Shown: one piece after another, positions 54,001 through 63,300 of the stretch
How the letters are laid out: each line of letters begins with the position of its first letter
Numbering within the stretch: the stretch's first letter is position 1
Source: Bacteroidia bacterium
GTDB lineage: Bacteria; Bacteroidota; Bacteroidia; J057; JADKCL01
Assembly (NCBI GenBank): GCA_020635905.1
Contig: JACJYV010000008.1
Span: 62,001 to 126,000 of the forward strand
DNA length: 64,000 nt
Direction: 5' to 3'
The notes under the pieces: generated by a model
The model's input: the letters and a program-made list of their open reading frames with translations, nothing else
What the model was told of the DNA's origin: nothing
Database searches by the model: none
Program-made: the position numbers and the translations under genes

Positions 54001-57000
54001 TGCGGAGCGGTCGTCACCTATCCCTCCCCTGCCGCAACGGCTTCCTGCGGGCTTGACAGCCTGGTTCTGGTCACCGGACTGGCCAGCGGATCGACCTTTT
54101 CTGCGGGTTCCCACACCCTCCTTTGGGTGGCCTCCAGCGGGGCTGCAAAAGACAGTTGCACCTTTTCCATTACCGTAGAGGATCAGGAAGTGCCTTCCAT
54201 TCTTTGCCCGTCAGATACCATCATCCCCAACGACAGCGGGTTATGTACCGCAGTATTCAGCTATACTCCCCCGGTGGGGACAGACAATTGCCCGGGAGCC
54301 TCCACTTACCTGAACACTGGACAAGGCCCGGGCACGGCTTTTAACCAGGGGGCTAATCTGGAAACCTGGAAGATAACCGATTCAGCCGGCAATGTAGATT
54401 CCTGCTCCTTTACCATCACCGTGGCCGAACAGGAAATCCCTCTGATCCTGTGCCCGCCCGATACAGTCCTGCCCAATGACCCGGGCAATTGTACCGCCGT
54501 CTTTACCTTTACCCCTCCCATCGGCACTGACAATTGCGGCGGAGCCACCACCACTCAAAACGCAGGATTGGGCAGTGGCGCAACCTTCCCCGGTGGAATT
54601 ACCCTTCAGACCTTTGTCACGACCGATGCATCAGGCAATCAGGACAGCTGCTCATTTACCGTAACCGTGACCGACGGCGAGCCCCCGCAGATAATCTGTC
54701 CTTCTGATATTACCGTGGGAAATGATCCTGGGTTCTGTACAGCCGTAGTGAATTATGCGGCACCGGCCGGTACAGATAATTGCCCGGGTACGGTCACCGC
54801 CTTAACTGCCGGACAGGGACCCGGTTCTTCCTTTGCCAATGGGGTTAATCTGGAAAAATACCTTGTCACAGACGCCAGCAGCAAGGTGGACAGTTGCGAA
54901 TTCACCATTACCGTGGAGGATGCCGAATCTCCCCAGATCACTTGTCCAGCCGACCTGACCGTGGCCAACGATCCGGGAATATGCGGAGCCGTGGTGAATT
55001 ATACGGCACCTACCGGACTGGATAATTGTGCCCTGGATACCACCTTGCTGCTGAGCGGAAACAGCCCCGGATCCACCTTCCCGGCAGGCACCCACCCCAT
55101 CACCTGGCAGACCGTGGACCAGGAGGGAAATACCGCCGCCTGCACCTTCAACCTGACTGTGCAGGATACCCAGCCCCCGGTCCTGAATTGTCCGCCCAAT
55201 CTTACGGTGAGCAATGATCCCGGTCAATGCAGCGCAGTGGTAAATTATCCTGTCCCCACTGGCGTGGACAATTGTGGCTCAACCGTCACCCTGCCCACTG
55301 CTGCCCTGGGTAGTGGCTCCCCCTTCCCGAAAGGCATTACCACCGAAATCTACACCGCATCCGACAGCAGCGGAAACCAGGACAATTGTGCATTCACCAT
55401 CACCGTGACAGACAATGAGCCACCCCAGCTCACCTGTCCGGCAGATCTGACCGTGAGCAACGATCCGGGCCAGTGTGGGGCAGTGGTCAGTTACTCCGGA
55501 CCCTGGTCTGGGGACAATTGTGGAATCGCTGGTCTTTCCCAAACCTCCGGCCCGGGCAGCGGAAGCAGCTTTGCCACCGGCAGCACCCGCGAAAGCTATC
55601 TGGCCGTGGATTCAGCCGGAAACACCGACACCTGTTCCTTCACCATTACCGTCCGCGACAACGAAAGCCCCCTCCCGGCCTGCCAGAATATAACTGTGTA
55701 TCTCAACGCAGCAGGTGTGGTCTCCCTTTCTCCTCAGCAGGTGGACAATGGCACCTCAGACAATTGTGGACTGGATTCTCTTTGGATAATCCCCACCACC
55801 TTTACCTGCCAAAATGCCGGAGCCGCTTCTGTAACCCTCATGGCCAAAGATCTGCAGGGCAACGCCGACAGTTGTACCGCTACCGTATGGGTGACGGATA
55901 CCGTGGCTCCCCTCATATCTGGTTGTCCGGGTGATACCACCCTGCAGTCTGGACCGGGAAACTGCGTCACGGGCTATACCTGGCCCGTCCCCAGTGTGGC
56001 AGATAACTGCGGCGCATCCCTCAGCAGCAATTATTCCCCCGGCGACAGCTTCTGGGTGGGTTCCACCCAGGTTATCTGCCTGGGTACTGACCTTGCCGGC
56101 AACAGCGACTCATGTCTTTTCACCATTACCGTAATTCCCCCCCCGCTGCTGATCAATGCCACCGCCCCCACCTTTGCCTGCGGCTACCAGATTAGCTGCA
56201 ACGGACAGTCCGACGGGCGGGCCAGTGTGAGTATCAGCGGCGGCTGCAGCCCCTACACCATCAACTGGAGCAACGGCAGCCTGACCGACTCCATCAGCGC
56301 CATTCCTGCCGGAACCTACACCGTGACCGTAATTGATAGTCTGGGCAGCAGCGCTACGGATACCCTGACCCTTTTCTCTCCTCCCCCCATAATCCTGAAC
56401 TTTGGAGGAACTCTCCTGGTCTGCGAAGGTGACAGCACCGCTGCACCAGACCTGACCGTAAGCGGGGGAAACGCCTGTCTGGGATATTCATACGCCTGGA
56501 GTAACGGGGCGACCGTAGAGGACCCGGCCAATTTGCCTGCTGGTATGTACTCCGTTACCGTGACCGATTCGGGCGGTTGCCAGACCACTGATACTTTATT
56601 CGTGCAAACTTTCCCGGTTGAAATCCTTAACCTGGGCAATGATACCACCATTTGTCCCGGAGCCACCCTGGCCCTGGATGCAGGAGATCCTGCCTTCCAA
56701 AGCTGGCAATGGACCAGCAGCGATACCACCCCACAGATTATTGTGTCCCTCCCCGGCAGTTACCAGGTAACTGCCACCGACACCAATGGCTGCAAAGCCA
56801 GCGATTCCCTCCTGGTATGGATTGCCGCACCCGTCGTAGTCGATCTCGGCCCCGATACCACCCTGTGCGACGGCAGCAGCCTGTGGACCTGGGGTGGAAG
56901 CTTTGCTTCCTATCGTTGGAGCACGGGCGACAGTACCCCCGGTATCTGGGCCGGGCTGGCCGGTATTTATTACCTGGACGCCTGGGACAGCCTGGGTTGT

Positions 57001-57993
57001 TCAGGCTCAGATACCATGATCCTTGGGATATATCAGGTGGCGCCCAGCAGCATTGCTGCCGCCGGGGTCTTATGCAATCACGACGACGTACACCTCACCG
57101 CCAATCCGGGGTTCCTGAGCTACCTCTGGGATAACGGAGATACCACCGCTGCCACCCTCGTGACTACCCGGGGCTACCACACCGTTACCGTAGGTGACGG
57201 CTCGGGCTGCCTGCGTACCGACTCCATCTATGTGGACAGTCTGCCCTTTGATGATCCCAATCCTGCGGTCTTTCCCGGAGGTACCCTGTACATCTGTGCG
57301 GGCACCACCCTGGTCCTGGACGTAGGGGAGCATGGCGGTTCCCACATCTGGAATACCGGCGACTCCACCCGCAAACTACTGGTAACCCATCCGGGCACCT
57401 ACTTTGCCCTCGTGGCCAACGGCCTGGGTTGCAGCGCCTACTCCGATACCGTCACCGTGCTGGGCGATACTGCTGTATCTCCCTTCATCACCCAAACCGT
57501 CAGCGGCCCCGACACCCTGCTCAACGCCTTCCCCCAGGACACCTCCTACACTTACCAGTGGTATGGCTATACCCCGGCAGGAGGAGCCGCAGATACCCTC
57601 ATCCCAGGGGCTACAGGAGCAGTATATCAGCCCACCCTGCCCGGTTGTTACCTGGTGGAAATCATCACCCAGGGAGGCTGTGCAGCACTATCAGATACCT
57701 TTTGCCTCCTCATTACTGGCCTGGAAGAACCAGTCATGCCTCCGGGGGGAATCATGGTCTTTCCCAATCCCACCCGCGATTACCTGACCCTCCGTACCCT
57801 GAATCCCATCGATCAACCCCTGGTTCTGCGCCTCACCGACATGTACGGCCAGATAGTAAAGCACGATTACCTCAACCACCTCACCCACGACCTCGTCCTT
57901 GACCTGACCCGCTTTGCTCAGGGCTTTTATGTGCTGGAAGTTGAGTTGGAAGATGGCGGCCGCCATGTGTGGGGAGTGGTTTTGGGGGATTAG
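51001..57993 (+). CDS. Very large HYR/PKD-repeat surface protein with T9SS type A sorting domain
   Basis: 2330 residues; the largest gene here. After a leader and hydrophobic signal (LWPGLLLLFAATMGMAGPA, about 29-48) come two choice-of-anchor-like beta domains (about 115-260 and 405-555), Cys-containing Ig-like modules, and at least seven HYR modules of about 80-85 residues, each with (P/S)..CP.D.T(V/I)..DPG.C.AVV.Y and (G/T)DNCG. The next part has SprB-like and PKD-like repeats (TVTVTDS.GC, LGNDTTICPG). The last ~85 residues (VFPNPTRDYLTLR ... LTDMYGQIVKHDY ... FAQGFYVLEVEL) are a type A T9SS tail. Codons are strongly C-rich. A cell-surface adhesin or matrix protein is likely. The start is uncertain; the ATG at 51001 leaves a long n-region before the signal. 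Confidence 0.88.
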   Translation: MDILHTRTLSCIFQILPVVAFRRYLKNRQLWPGLLLLFAATMGMAGPALPPGGGAPPVAVRPMKNKSLTAAASLSGCSQDTIPPTVSCQNDTVTLDAGGSGWLDSAKVVAAASDNCGIPWVIFSKTTFDCSELVYTAYSDQSSPPGSDQSAANGIGQTFVVGKSGQLTSLRINFAHSTPFPGDIIIYRGPDPNTGQVIATTQFTFPLATGPATTLNLSLPPTVHAGDTLTFVLDDLMLPGNVLGSFASGNPYPSGQAWVNNSGTWVALTGFDLGFESFVTQSSATIPVTVTVADSVGNLDSCTALIALRDPLPPVLNCPPDKVVAVSGTKCKGKVNAIAPLSATDNCTVQDTFWTFQGATNLAGTGDASGYYMFSGVTAVQYIVRDSSTHSDTCTFTVTVNDSTPPLASCYGSEQTDQNQDTYDATLIISNGFAQTFQAGITGTLTKVELAFSHSGFANALVEIVTGSNPAAGTVLASTNQATTNAMTDFIIPIPSTPILTAGANYLVRVSDGGGPGSFGVLENNTNPYPNGSEWQLGGSWNQDLGADLAFTTYLIPTDTIATTLYLNASGKAPVPAGILNNASSDHCGIDTLWAFPDTAQCQHTGISPVQLVISDQFGNRDSCTTHIRVLDTLPPTALCQNVTIYLDAGGNAQTSSNAIDNGSYDNCGLSSSWLDDSTITCTEIGAHTVTLTVADPEGYPAQCQAQVTVLDTAAPLASCQPQTLYLDASGNASTQAAWINNGSTDVCGLLQVELDDSLFNCMDVGVNTLILTATDLSGNQDTCHAYLTLSDTTAPQALCQDLTIYLQPNDTAFLSSSAVNNGSTDNCASLLQISLSDTAFPCGTFSPQQITLTAADPSGNQDTCQAWITILDTAGNCCQGAWVASMAASDTVCPGANAYFAVNSLSGTPDSLRWQVSTDNGLTWTSVPDISASYDSASTDTLLLINIPPGFSGNQYRLLVYACGALSDSSATFTLEVGTTTPVFTLCPVLLVTPSDSGSCGAVVTYPSPAATASCGLDSLVLVTGLASGSTFSAGSHTLLWVASSGAAKDSCTFSITVEDQEVPSILCPSDTIIPNDSGLCTAVFSYTPPVGTDNCPGASTYLNTGQGPGTAFNQGANLETWKITDSAGNVDSCSFTITVAEQEIPLILCPPDTVLPNDPGNCTAVFTFTPPIGTDNCGGATTTQNAGLGSGATFPGGITLQTFVTTDASGNQDSCSFTVTVTDGEPPQIICPSDITVGNDPGFCTAVVNYAAPAGTDNCPGTVTALTAGQGPGSSFANGVNLEKYLVTDASSKVDSCEFTITVEDAESPQITCPADLTVANDPGICGAVVNYTAPTGLDNCALDTTLLLSGNSPGSTFPAGTHPITWQTVDQEGNTAACTFNLTVQDTQPPVLNCPPNLTVSNDPGQCSAVVNYPVPTGVDNCGSTVTLPTAALGSGSPFPKGITTEIYTASDSSGNQDNCAFTITVTDNEPPQLTCPADLTVSNDPGQCGAVVSYSGPWSGDNCGIAGLSQTSGPGSGSSFATGSTRESYLAVDSAGNTDTCSFTITVRDNESPLPACQNITVYLNAAGVVSLSPQQVDNGTSDNCGLDSLWIIPTTFTCQNAGAASVTLMAKDLQGNADSCTATVWVTDTVAPLISGCPGDTTLQSGPGNCVTGYTWPVPSVADNCGASLSSNYSPGDSFWVGSTQVICLGTDLAGNSDSCLFTITVIPPPLLINATAPTFACGYQISCNGQSDGRASVSISGGCSPYTINWSNGSLTDSISAIPAGTYTVTVIDSLGSSATDTLTLFSPPPIILNFGGTLLVCEGDSTAAPDLTVSGGNACLGYSYAWSNGATVEDPANLPAGMYSVTVTDSGGCQTTDTLFVQTFPVEILNLGNDTTICPGATLALDAGDPAFQSWQWTSSDTTPQIIVSLPGSYQVTATDTNGCKASDSLLVWIAAPVVVDLGPDTTLCDGSSLWTWGGSFASYRWSTGDSTPGIWAGLAGIYYLDAWDSLGCSGSDTMILGIYQVAPSSIAAAGVLCNHDDVHLTANPGFLSYLWDNGDTTAATLVTTRGYHTVTVGDGSGCLRTDSIYVDSLPFDDPNPAVFPGGTLYICAGTTLVLDVGEHGGSHIWNTGDSTRKLLVTHPGTYFALVANGLGCSAYSDTVTVLGDTAVSPFITQTVSGPDTLLNAFPQDTSYTYQWYGYTPAGGAADTLIPGATGAVYQPTLPGCYLVEIITQGGCAALSDTFCLLITGLEEPVMPPGGIMVFPNPTRDYLTLRTLNPIDQPLVLRLTDMYGQIVKHDYLNHLTHDLVLDLTRFAQGFYVLEVELEDGGRHVWGVVLGD

Positions 57994-58152
57994 CTCTAAA
58001 CTGATAACACCCTCCATACACTTGCTAAAATCAGGAGAATAGGAAACGGAATTGGACCTAAAGGCATGGGTTTCCCTGATAATTTGCCCCCCATAGCCCT
58101 GGTTCTGATGGTAAACGGTGCCAGGAAGTAGGTGATAATCAGAATTTGGATT

Positions 58153-58228
58153 GACTTTGCGATCTTTGCCCCCTCCAACCCACTAAATCTGGAGAACTTC
58201 CCCTTTGCGGCCTTTGCGTGACCTTTAA
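58153..58228 (+). repeat. Dispersed 'ctttgcg' intergenic repeat, copy 2
   Basis: Diverged copy of the unit at 16451-16522 in the same orientation: 'tctttgcccc', 'caacccac' and a closing 'cctttgcgtgacc' are shared in order. The rest of the spacer 57994-58450 contains only a shadow frame on the minus strand and the elements listed separately. Confidence 0.6.
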
Positions 58229-58334
58229 GGCTTTAGTCAGTCCCAAAATGTATTTTCTCTCAGGTGCAATTGGATTGATGAAGTGCCAGAGGATTCCCCA
58301 ATCACATACTTTCCACCACTACTTCCCCCAATAT

Positions 58335-58348
58335 CAATGATATCATTG
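58335..58348. promoter_or_regulatory. 14-bp perfect palindrome CAATGATATCATTG, candidate operator 1
   Basis: Located 102 bases before the start codon of the papain-like protease gene and 67 bases before a TAACTTTG box. An identical copy lies before the response regulator gene at 63526-63539. The shared identity extends one base further (A after the palindrome). A site of this size and symmetry fits a dimeric regulator. Confidence 0.5.
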
Positions 58349-58414
58349 AGTCGCTTAGGGTAGGCCGGGCAAATCTCAATGAGAATAGGGATTTTATGGG
58401 TTAGGGGGAGGAAA

Positions 58415-58422
58415 TAACTTTG
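58415..58422 (+). promoter_or_regulatory. -7-like TAACTTTG box of the papain-like gene
   Basis: A perfect TAnnTTTG match 28 bases before the first ATG of the gene. The -33 region has only TTTT, so activation by a regulator bound at the palindrome upstream would make sense; that is inference. Confidence 0.4.
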
Positions 58423-58450
58423 GGTTATCAATAAAATCCAACATAATCCA

Positions 58451-60238
58451 ATGAGAATAATGAACCCAATCCTTCAAAAAATGCAGTGGCCGTGCATTCT
58501 GACGCTCTTTTTATTATTAACCGCATCCCAAATCCAGGCTCAGGGGTTTCGGGTAATGTTCAACGGCTTGCACTGCCTGGGTACCACCGACGACGGGGAC
58601 GATGAAGTCTATCTGAAATACCGGGTGGACGGTGGAGGTTGGCACCAAACCGGCAACCACAAGATGGATGAGATCAACACCCACTGGTACGAAGGACTTT
58701 GGTCAGCCATTACCAAAGACGACCTTGAGAAAGCCTACTGGCTGGCGCCCCTCCAATTACGGGCCAACAGCGAAATCGTGATCGAAGTCTGGGAGGATGA
58801 TCCGAGCCCCAATCCCGACGACAAGATTGGCACCTGGGTGATCAATTCAGCCACTCCCTCAGGGTATCACGAGAGGTACTTTCACGACGGAGGCGAAAAG
58901 TACGAAGTCAGTCTCACCGTGCAAAAAATAGCCGGGGCTCCGGCCGCCTCCCAGAGTTCCAGTTTCCTGAATTCAGACAAAAGGCTGATGACCGATGCGG
59001 TGGGAAACCAGGGTAAGGAAGGCGCCTGCGTGGCCTGGTCGGTGACCGCTGCCATTGGCACCAAAATGCTTACCCAACTGTTGAAAAAGGATATCCGGGG
59101 CGGCTCCATGGGCACGAACCCCATATTTGATGCCCATTGGTTTTACCAGCAGCGGGCCAATAAAGCCGTCGAAGGCTGGGATATTGGCTCCGCCATGCAA
59201 ACCGCGAAAACCGTGACCATTCCCTTCAAAAATAACCCGAACTACGGGATCAGGATCCGCAGTTACGAATCAATAACGGATAAAAACACCATGCGGGCCG
59301 CCCTGGCTGCCAACGAACCTCTGGTCACCCGCTTTGAAACCTATGAGGATTTCATTGTGTATGCCGGCAAAACAGGTGTATATGGCGGAAAAATCACCCG
59401 CGGGGTAGCCAAAGGAGGCCACGCAGTCATGGTCACCGGTTTTTTCAACCCCTCAGCCGGTGACAATAACTACCCCTACTGGGAGATTCAGAACAGCTGG
59501 GGACGCCAATGGGGACGCGGTGGTTACTGCCAAATCGCCGAAGGAGCCTGCGGCGTGGATGACAGGATGTACCGCATCAAAGAAATCTATGTGTGCGACC
59601 TCAACGGCAAGGAAGTTCCCGGCAACGAAGGCCTGAAGATGATGGCTGCCGCCGCGGGCGTACAATACACGGGTACGGACAATTGTGCAGACTTTCGCTC
59701 CTTCGAATTTGATCCCGTTTTCTATGCCGACAAATACCCCGACCTGAAAGCCGCTTTTGGTTATGATTGCGGGCGATTGAAAAGACACTGGGAGGAATCC
59801 GGCCTCAATGAAGGCCGCCAGAGCTCTCCCACCTTCAGCGTAGCCGATTACCTCCACCGCTACCCCGATCTGGTAAATGCATTTGGCGGAGGAAATTACA
59901 AGGCCGCCTGGAACCACTGGTTCAGCAGCGGAAAAGGCGAAGGCAGATCCCCCGCTCCCAAATGCGCCAATACCACCCGCGAATTTGATCCTGAATTCTA
60001 CGCCAACAAATATCCTGACCTCATGGCTGCCTTCGGCTATGACTGTGGCCGCCTGCAGCGCCACTGGGATGAATCTGGCATCAATGAGGGCCGCCAAAGC
60101 TCTCCCAACTTCAGCATCTCAGCTTATCTCAACCGCTACCCCGACCTCGTAAATGCCTTTGGTGCAGGAAATTATCGTGCAGCCTGGAACCACTGGTTCA
60201 GCAGCGGAAAAGGCGAAGGCCGCAACCCTGCCCCCTGA
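58451..60238 (+). CDS. Secreted papain-like cysteine protease (C1) with C-terminal tandem repeats
   Basis: 595 residues (an ATG three codons later, at 58460, is equally good). Signal peptide to about residue 30. A beta-rich N-terminal domain (about 32-158; NGLHCLGTTDDGDDEVYLKY ... VIEVWEDD) precedes the C1 domain with Gln187, Cys193 (GACVAWSVT), His323 (GGHAVMVTGF) and Asn347 (EIQNSWGRQWGRGGY): a full papain set. The last ~185 residues are two long repeats, each made of two halves built on FDP.FYA.KYPDL..AFGYDCGRL..HW and YL.RYPDLVNAFG.GNY.AAWNHWF..GK.EGR. There is no T9SS tail, so the repeats may bind a surface partner instead. Ends in a terminator. Confidence 0.87.
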   Translation: MRIMNPILQKMQWPCILTLFLLLTASQIQAQGFRVMFNGLHCLGTTDDGDDEVYLKYRVDGGGWHQTGNHKMDEINTHWYEGLWSAITKDDLEKAYWLAPLQLRANSEIVIEVWEDDPSPNPDDKIGTWVINSATPSGYHERYFHDGGEKYEVSLTVQKIAGAPAASQSSSFLNSDKRLMTDAVGNQGKEGACVAWSVTAAIGTKMLTQLLKKDIRGGSMGTNPIFDAHWFYQQRANKAVEGWDIGSAMQTAKTVTIPFKNNPNYGIRIRSYESITDKNTMRAALAANEPLVTRFETYEDFIVYAGKTGVYGGKITRGVAKGGHAVMVTGFFNPSAGDNNYPYWEIQNSWGRQWGRGGYCQIAEGACGVDDRMYRIKEIYVCDLNGKEVPGNEGLKMMAAAAGVQYTGTDNCADFRSFEFDPVFYADKYPDLKAAFGYDCGRLKRHWEESGLNEGRQSSPTFSVADYLHRYPDLVNAFGGGNYKAAWNHWFSSGKGEGRSPAPKCANTTREFDPEFYANKYPDLMAAFGYDCGRLQRHWDESGINEGRQSSPNFSISAYLNRYPDLVNAFGAGNYRAAWNHWFSSGKGEGRNPAP

Positions 60239-60260
60239 TTCAGCAATCCAACTGAAGCTA

Positions 60261-60296
60261 AAAACAAGTCCCCTCGCCTGAGGGTGGCTTGTTTTT
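60261..60296. terminator. Rho-independent terminator after the protease gene
   Basis: Arms AAAACAAG (60261-60268) and CTTGTTTT (60288-60295) plus an inner CCCTC/GAGGG stem, ending in GTTTTT. It separates the protease transcript from the sensor kinase gene; the kinase gene therefore starts after it, which excludes the in-frame ATG at 60289. Confidence 0.8.
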
Positions 60297-60333
60297 ATGC
60301 TTATCTTTATCCCCATTGAGAGCATTTACCCCT

Positions 60334-63300
60334 ATGCGGACAACCCGGCTGGCATTCATTTTGATCTTAGGTATAATCATTTCCCCGGGCAGAATATTTT
60401 CCCAGAATCAGCCCTCAAACCTGCCTTTGGTGCAGAATCTTCAGGTAAAAGTGGAGAATATCGGGGTAAATGAGGGCCTTTCCGCAGGATATGTATTCAC
60501 CGTGGCCCAGGACTCCCTTGGCTACATCTGGCTGGGCACCCTGCAGGGACTCAACCGTTACGACGGGTATCAGGTGCGGGAATATGTCCATGTAAAAGGC
60601 GATTCTCAGTCTCTTCCCAACAACGGGGTGACGCGCATTCTGGTGGATTCGAGGGGATGGATCTGGCTCAGAACGGTTAATGAAAACCTCGTTTTATTCG
60701 ACCCACAAACCGAAACCTTTGCCGTGGTGGACAGCTTTTGCACCTATTGGCTGATCGCAGAGGATGGTGAGGGAAATATCTGGTTCCCGGATCGGGATCA
60801 TAAATGGAGGGTGATTGTAGTAAAAGAAATGGAGGGAACCGCGGCAGAAAAATGCCGTTCACTCCAACTGAAAAGGCCGCATGACCTTTATCCGGGAATT
60901 CCTTCGGGGGATTTGCCCATCCATCTACTGAACAGCCGTACGAGTGGTTTGTGGTGGGAAGAGGGAGATTTTTTGGTGAATGTGCCGCTGCAACCGGACG
61001 GAAAAGCCCGTAAATACCCAACCGGGATCAGCAGCAGCAAAAGCGCTCCCCCCTGGCTTCAACCCCGGTTTGTGGAAGATACCGCGGCCAGGCGCATTTA
61101 CTATTTCCAGCCTGACCAATGGAGCGCCCTTGACCCTGCCACAGGCAAGGTGCTTTGGGTAAAGCCTGCTCCTCAACCTGAAATAGAAAAGATCCCAACT
61201 CTGATCGATGGCCGGGGTCGAATCTACCTGATAACATATCAAGGGGGCCTCAGGTTGGATCCGGAAAAGAATCAGTGGGCTCGGTTGTACGAAAGGAAAC
61301 AATCTCCCGGAGAAAATGAGGATTACGACCTGGGCCGAACAGAATTCAAGGACCGCAATGGAAATATCTGGTACACCAGCCCCGGCTATGGCGCATTCAG
61401 GTACCAGATCGCCCAGGAGAAATTTTCCTCCTTTGGAACCTACCAGAGCAAGATATCCCCGGGGGGCATCTGCCCCCTGGATTCGCACAGAGTAGTCTAT
61501 TACACAGGCTATCAATTGCACGTCCTTGATCCCCAAACAGGTGAATCCAGTTTTCTTCACCCCAACCTCATCACCCATCAGTTGACATTTTTTGAGTTGC
61601 TGAAAGGCCGGGGCGATACCATCTGGATCGGATTAGCAGATTCGGCCCACTTTGCCCGTTATATCTACCGGGCCTCCCCCAAAACCCTGGAAGAGGTAAC
61701 CTCATTCCGCGGTGGCCCAAAATGTGACTGGCCCCTTACCATCTCTGCCAAAGATCATTCCTTCTGGATGATCTTTCAAACGGGCTTGAAAGTGCCCCCT
61801 GAGGAAGCTGGAATGCTGTTTATCAAAAGATTTTACCCGCGGGGAAGGGACAATAATCTGGTCCCCGTGACCGACAGCACCAAACTGAGCTTCCCCCCGG
61901 GTGAAATCCTGAGCTGGGCAGAGTCTCCTGAGGGAAAAATCTGGATTGGCTTTGACAGGGGAGGATTGGTCAGCTACGATTTCCGGGAGAAAAAATGGGA
62001 ACAGTACCTTACCCGTGAAGATTCTCCCGCCTCCCTGGCCGATAACCGGGTTTACTCCCTGCAACCCGATCCGGTCCATCCGGACAGTTTCCTGTGGGCG
62101 GGAACCGCCCGTGGCCTCGAAAAGCTGGACCTTCACCGCAAGACCTTCACTCATTTCAACACTGAAAACGGCCTTCCCAATAATGTGGTCTATGGCATTC
62201 TGCAGGATGACCACCTGAATTTCTGGCTCAGCACCAACCGCGGCCTTTGTCTCTTCAACCCCAGGACTCTGCAAACCCGCAACTTCACTCCCGACCATGG
62301 CCTGGAATTCAACGAATTCAACGGAAAGTCCTACGCCCGGACTCCTGACGGGACCATGTTTTTTGGCGGCGTGGGAGGATTGGTTTGGTTTGATCCCAAT
62401 GAATTCTATCTGCCCGAAAAGTCCACCCCCACCCTGATCAACGCACTTAGGCTGGGCAACCGGGATATTATCTTCCATCCGGGGCAAAAAGTGAAGGAAG
62501 GGGAATTCCAACTCAATCAGCCCCTGGAATTTACCCGCAAAATCACCCTCGACTACGATGAGCGCATCATCACATTCGGGTTTGCCAACATGAATTTCAG
62601 TTCACCAGCCCAAAACAAATTCAGGTACCGGCTCCGGAATTTTAACGACGAGTGGATCTATACCAACCAGTTGCACGAAGCCACCTTCACCAACCTGGAT
62701 CCCGGGAAGTACTTATTTGAGGTCCAGGGACAAAATCCGGACGGAAGCTGGAACGAAGCATCTGCCCAAATCCAGCTGGTGATTCGCAGGCCCTGGTGGC
62801 TGACCTGGTGGTTTCTGCTGGGGACCGCTACCCTGGTTTTCGTGGCGGTTTATTTGCTGATCCGCAACCGTTTCCGGCAAAGGAAGCGCATCGAGGACCT
62901 GCGCAACCGCATCAGCAAGGACCTGCACGACGAGATCGGGTCCACCCTTTCCAGCATTTCCATGTACGGGATTGTGGCCCGGAAAAGCATTTCAGACGGC
63001 AACGAAACTGCCAGCCAGTTGCTGGGCAGGATCAACCAAAGTTCGCAGGAGATCATGGAAGCCATGAATGACATCGTCTGGGCCATCAAATCCGACAACG
63101 ACAAGATGGAGGATCTGATCAACCGCATGCGGGCCTTTTCCACCCATCTGGGCAAAGCCCGGGACTGGCGGGTGAAATTCCACTACGACGAATCCGTCCT
63201 GAAAAACCAGGTGGGCATGGTGGCCCGGCGCAATGTTTATCTCATTTTCAAGGAAGCGGTCAATAATGCCATGAAATACTCAGGGGGGAATTTGCTGGAA

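Noticed and set aside
58237..58431. A 64-codon minus-strand frame
   Set aside because: Overlaps the palindrome and promoter region of the protease gene; no homology recognised.
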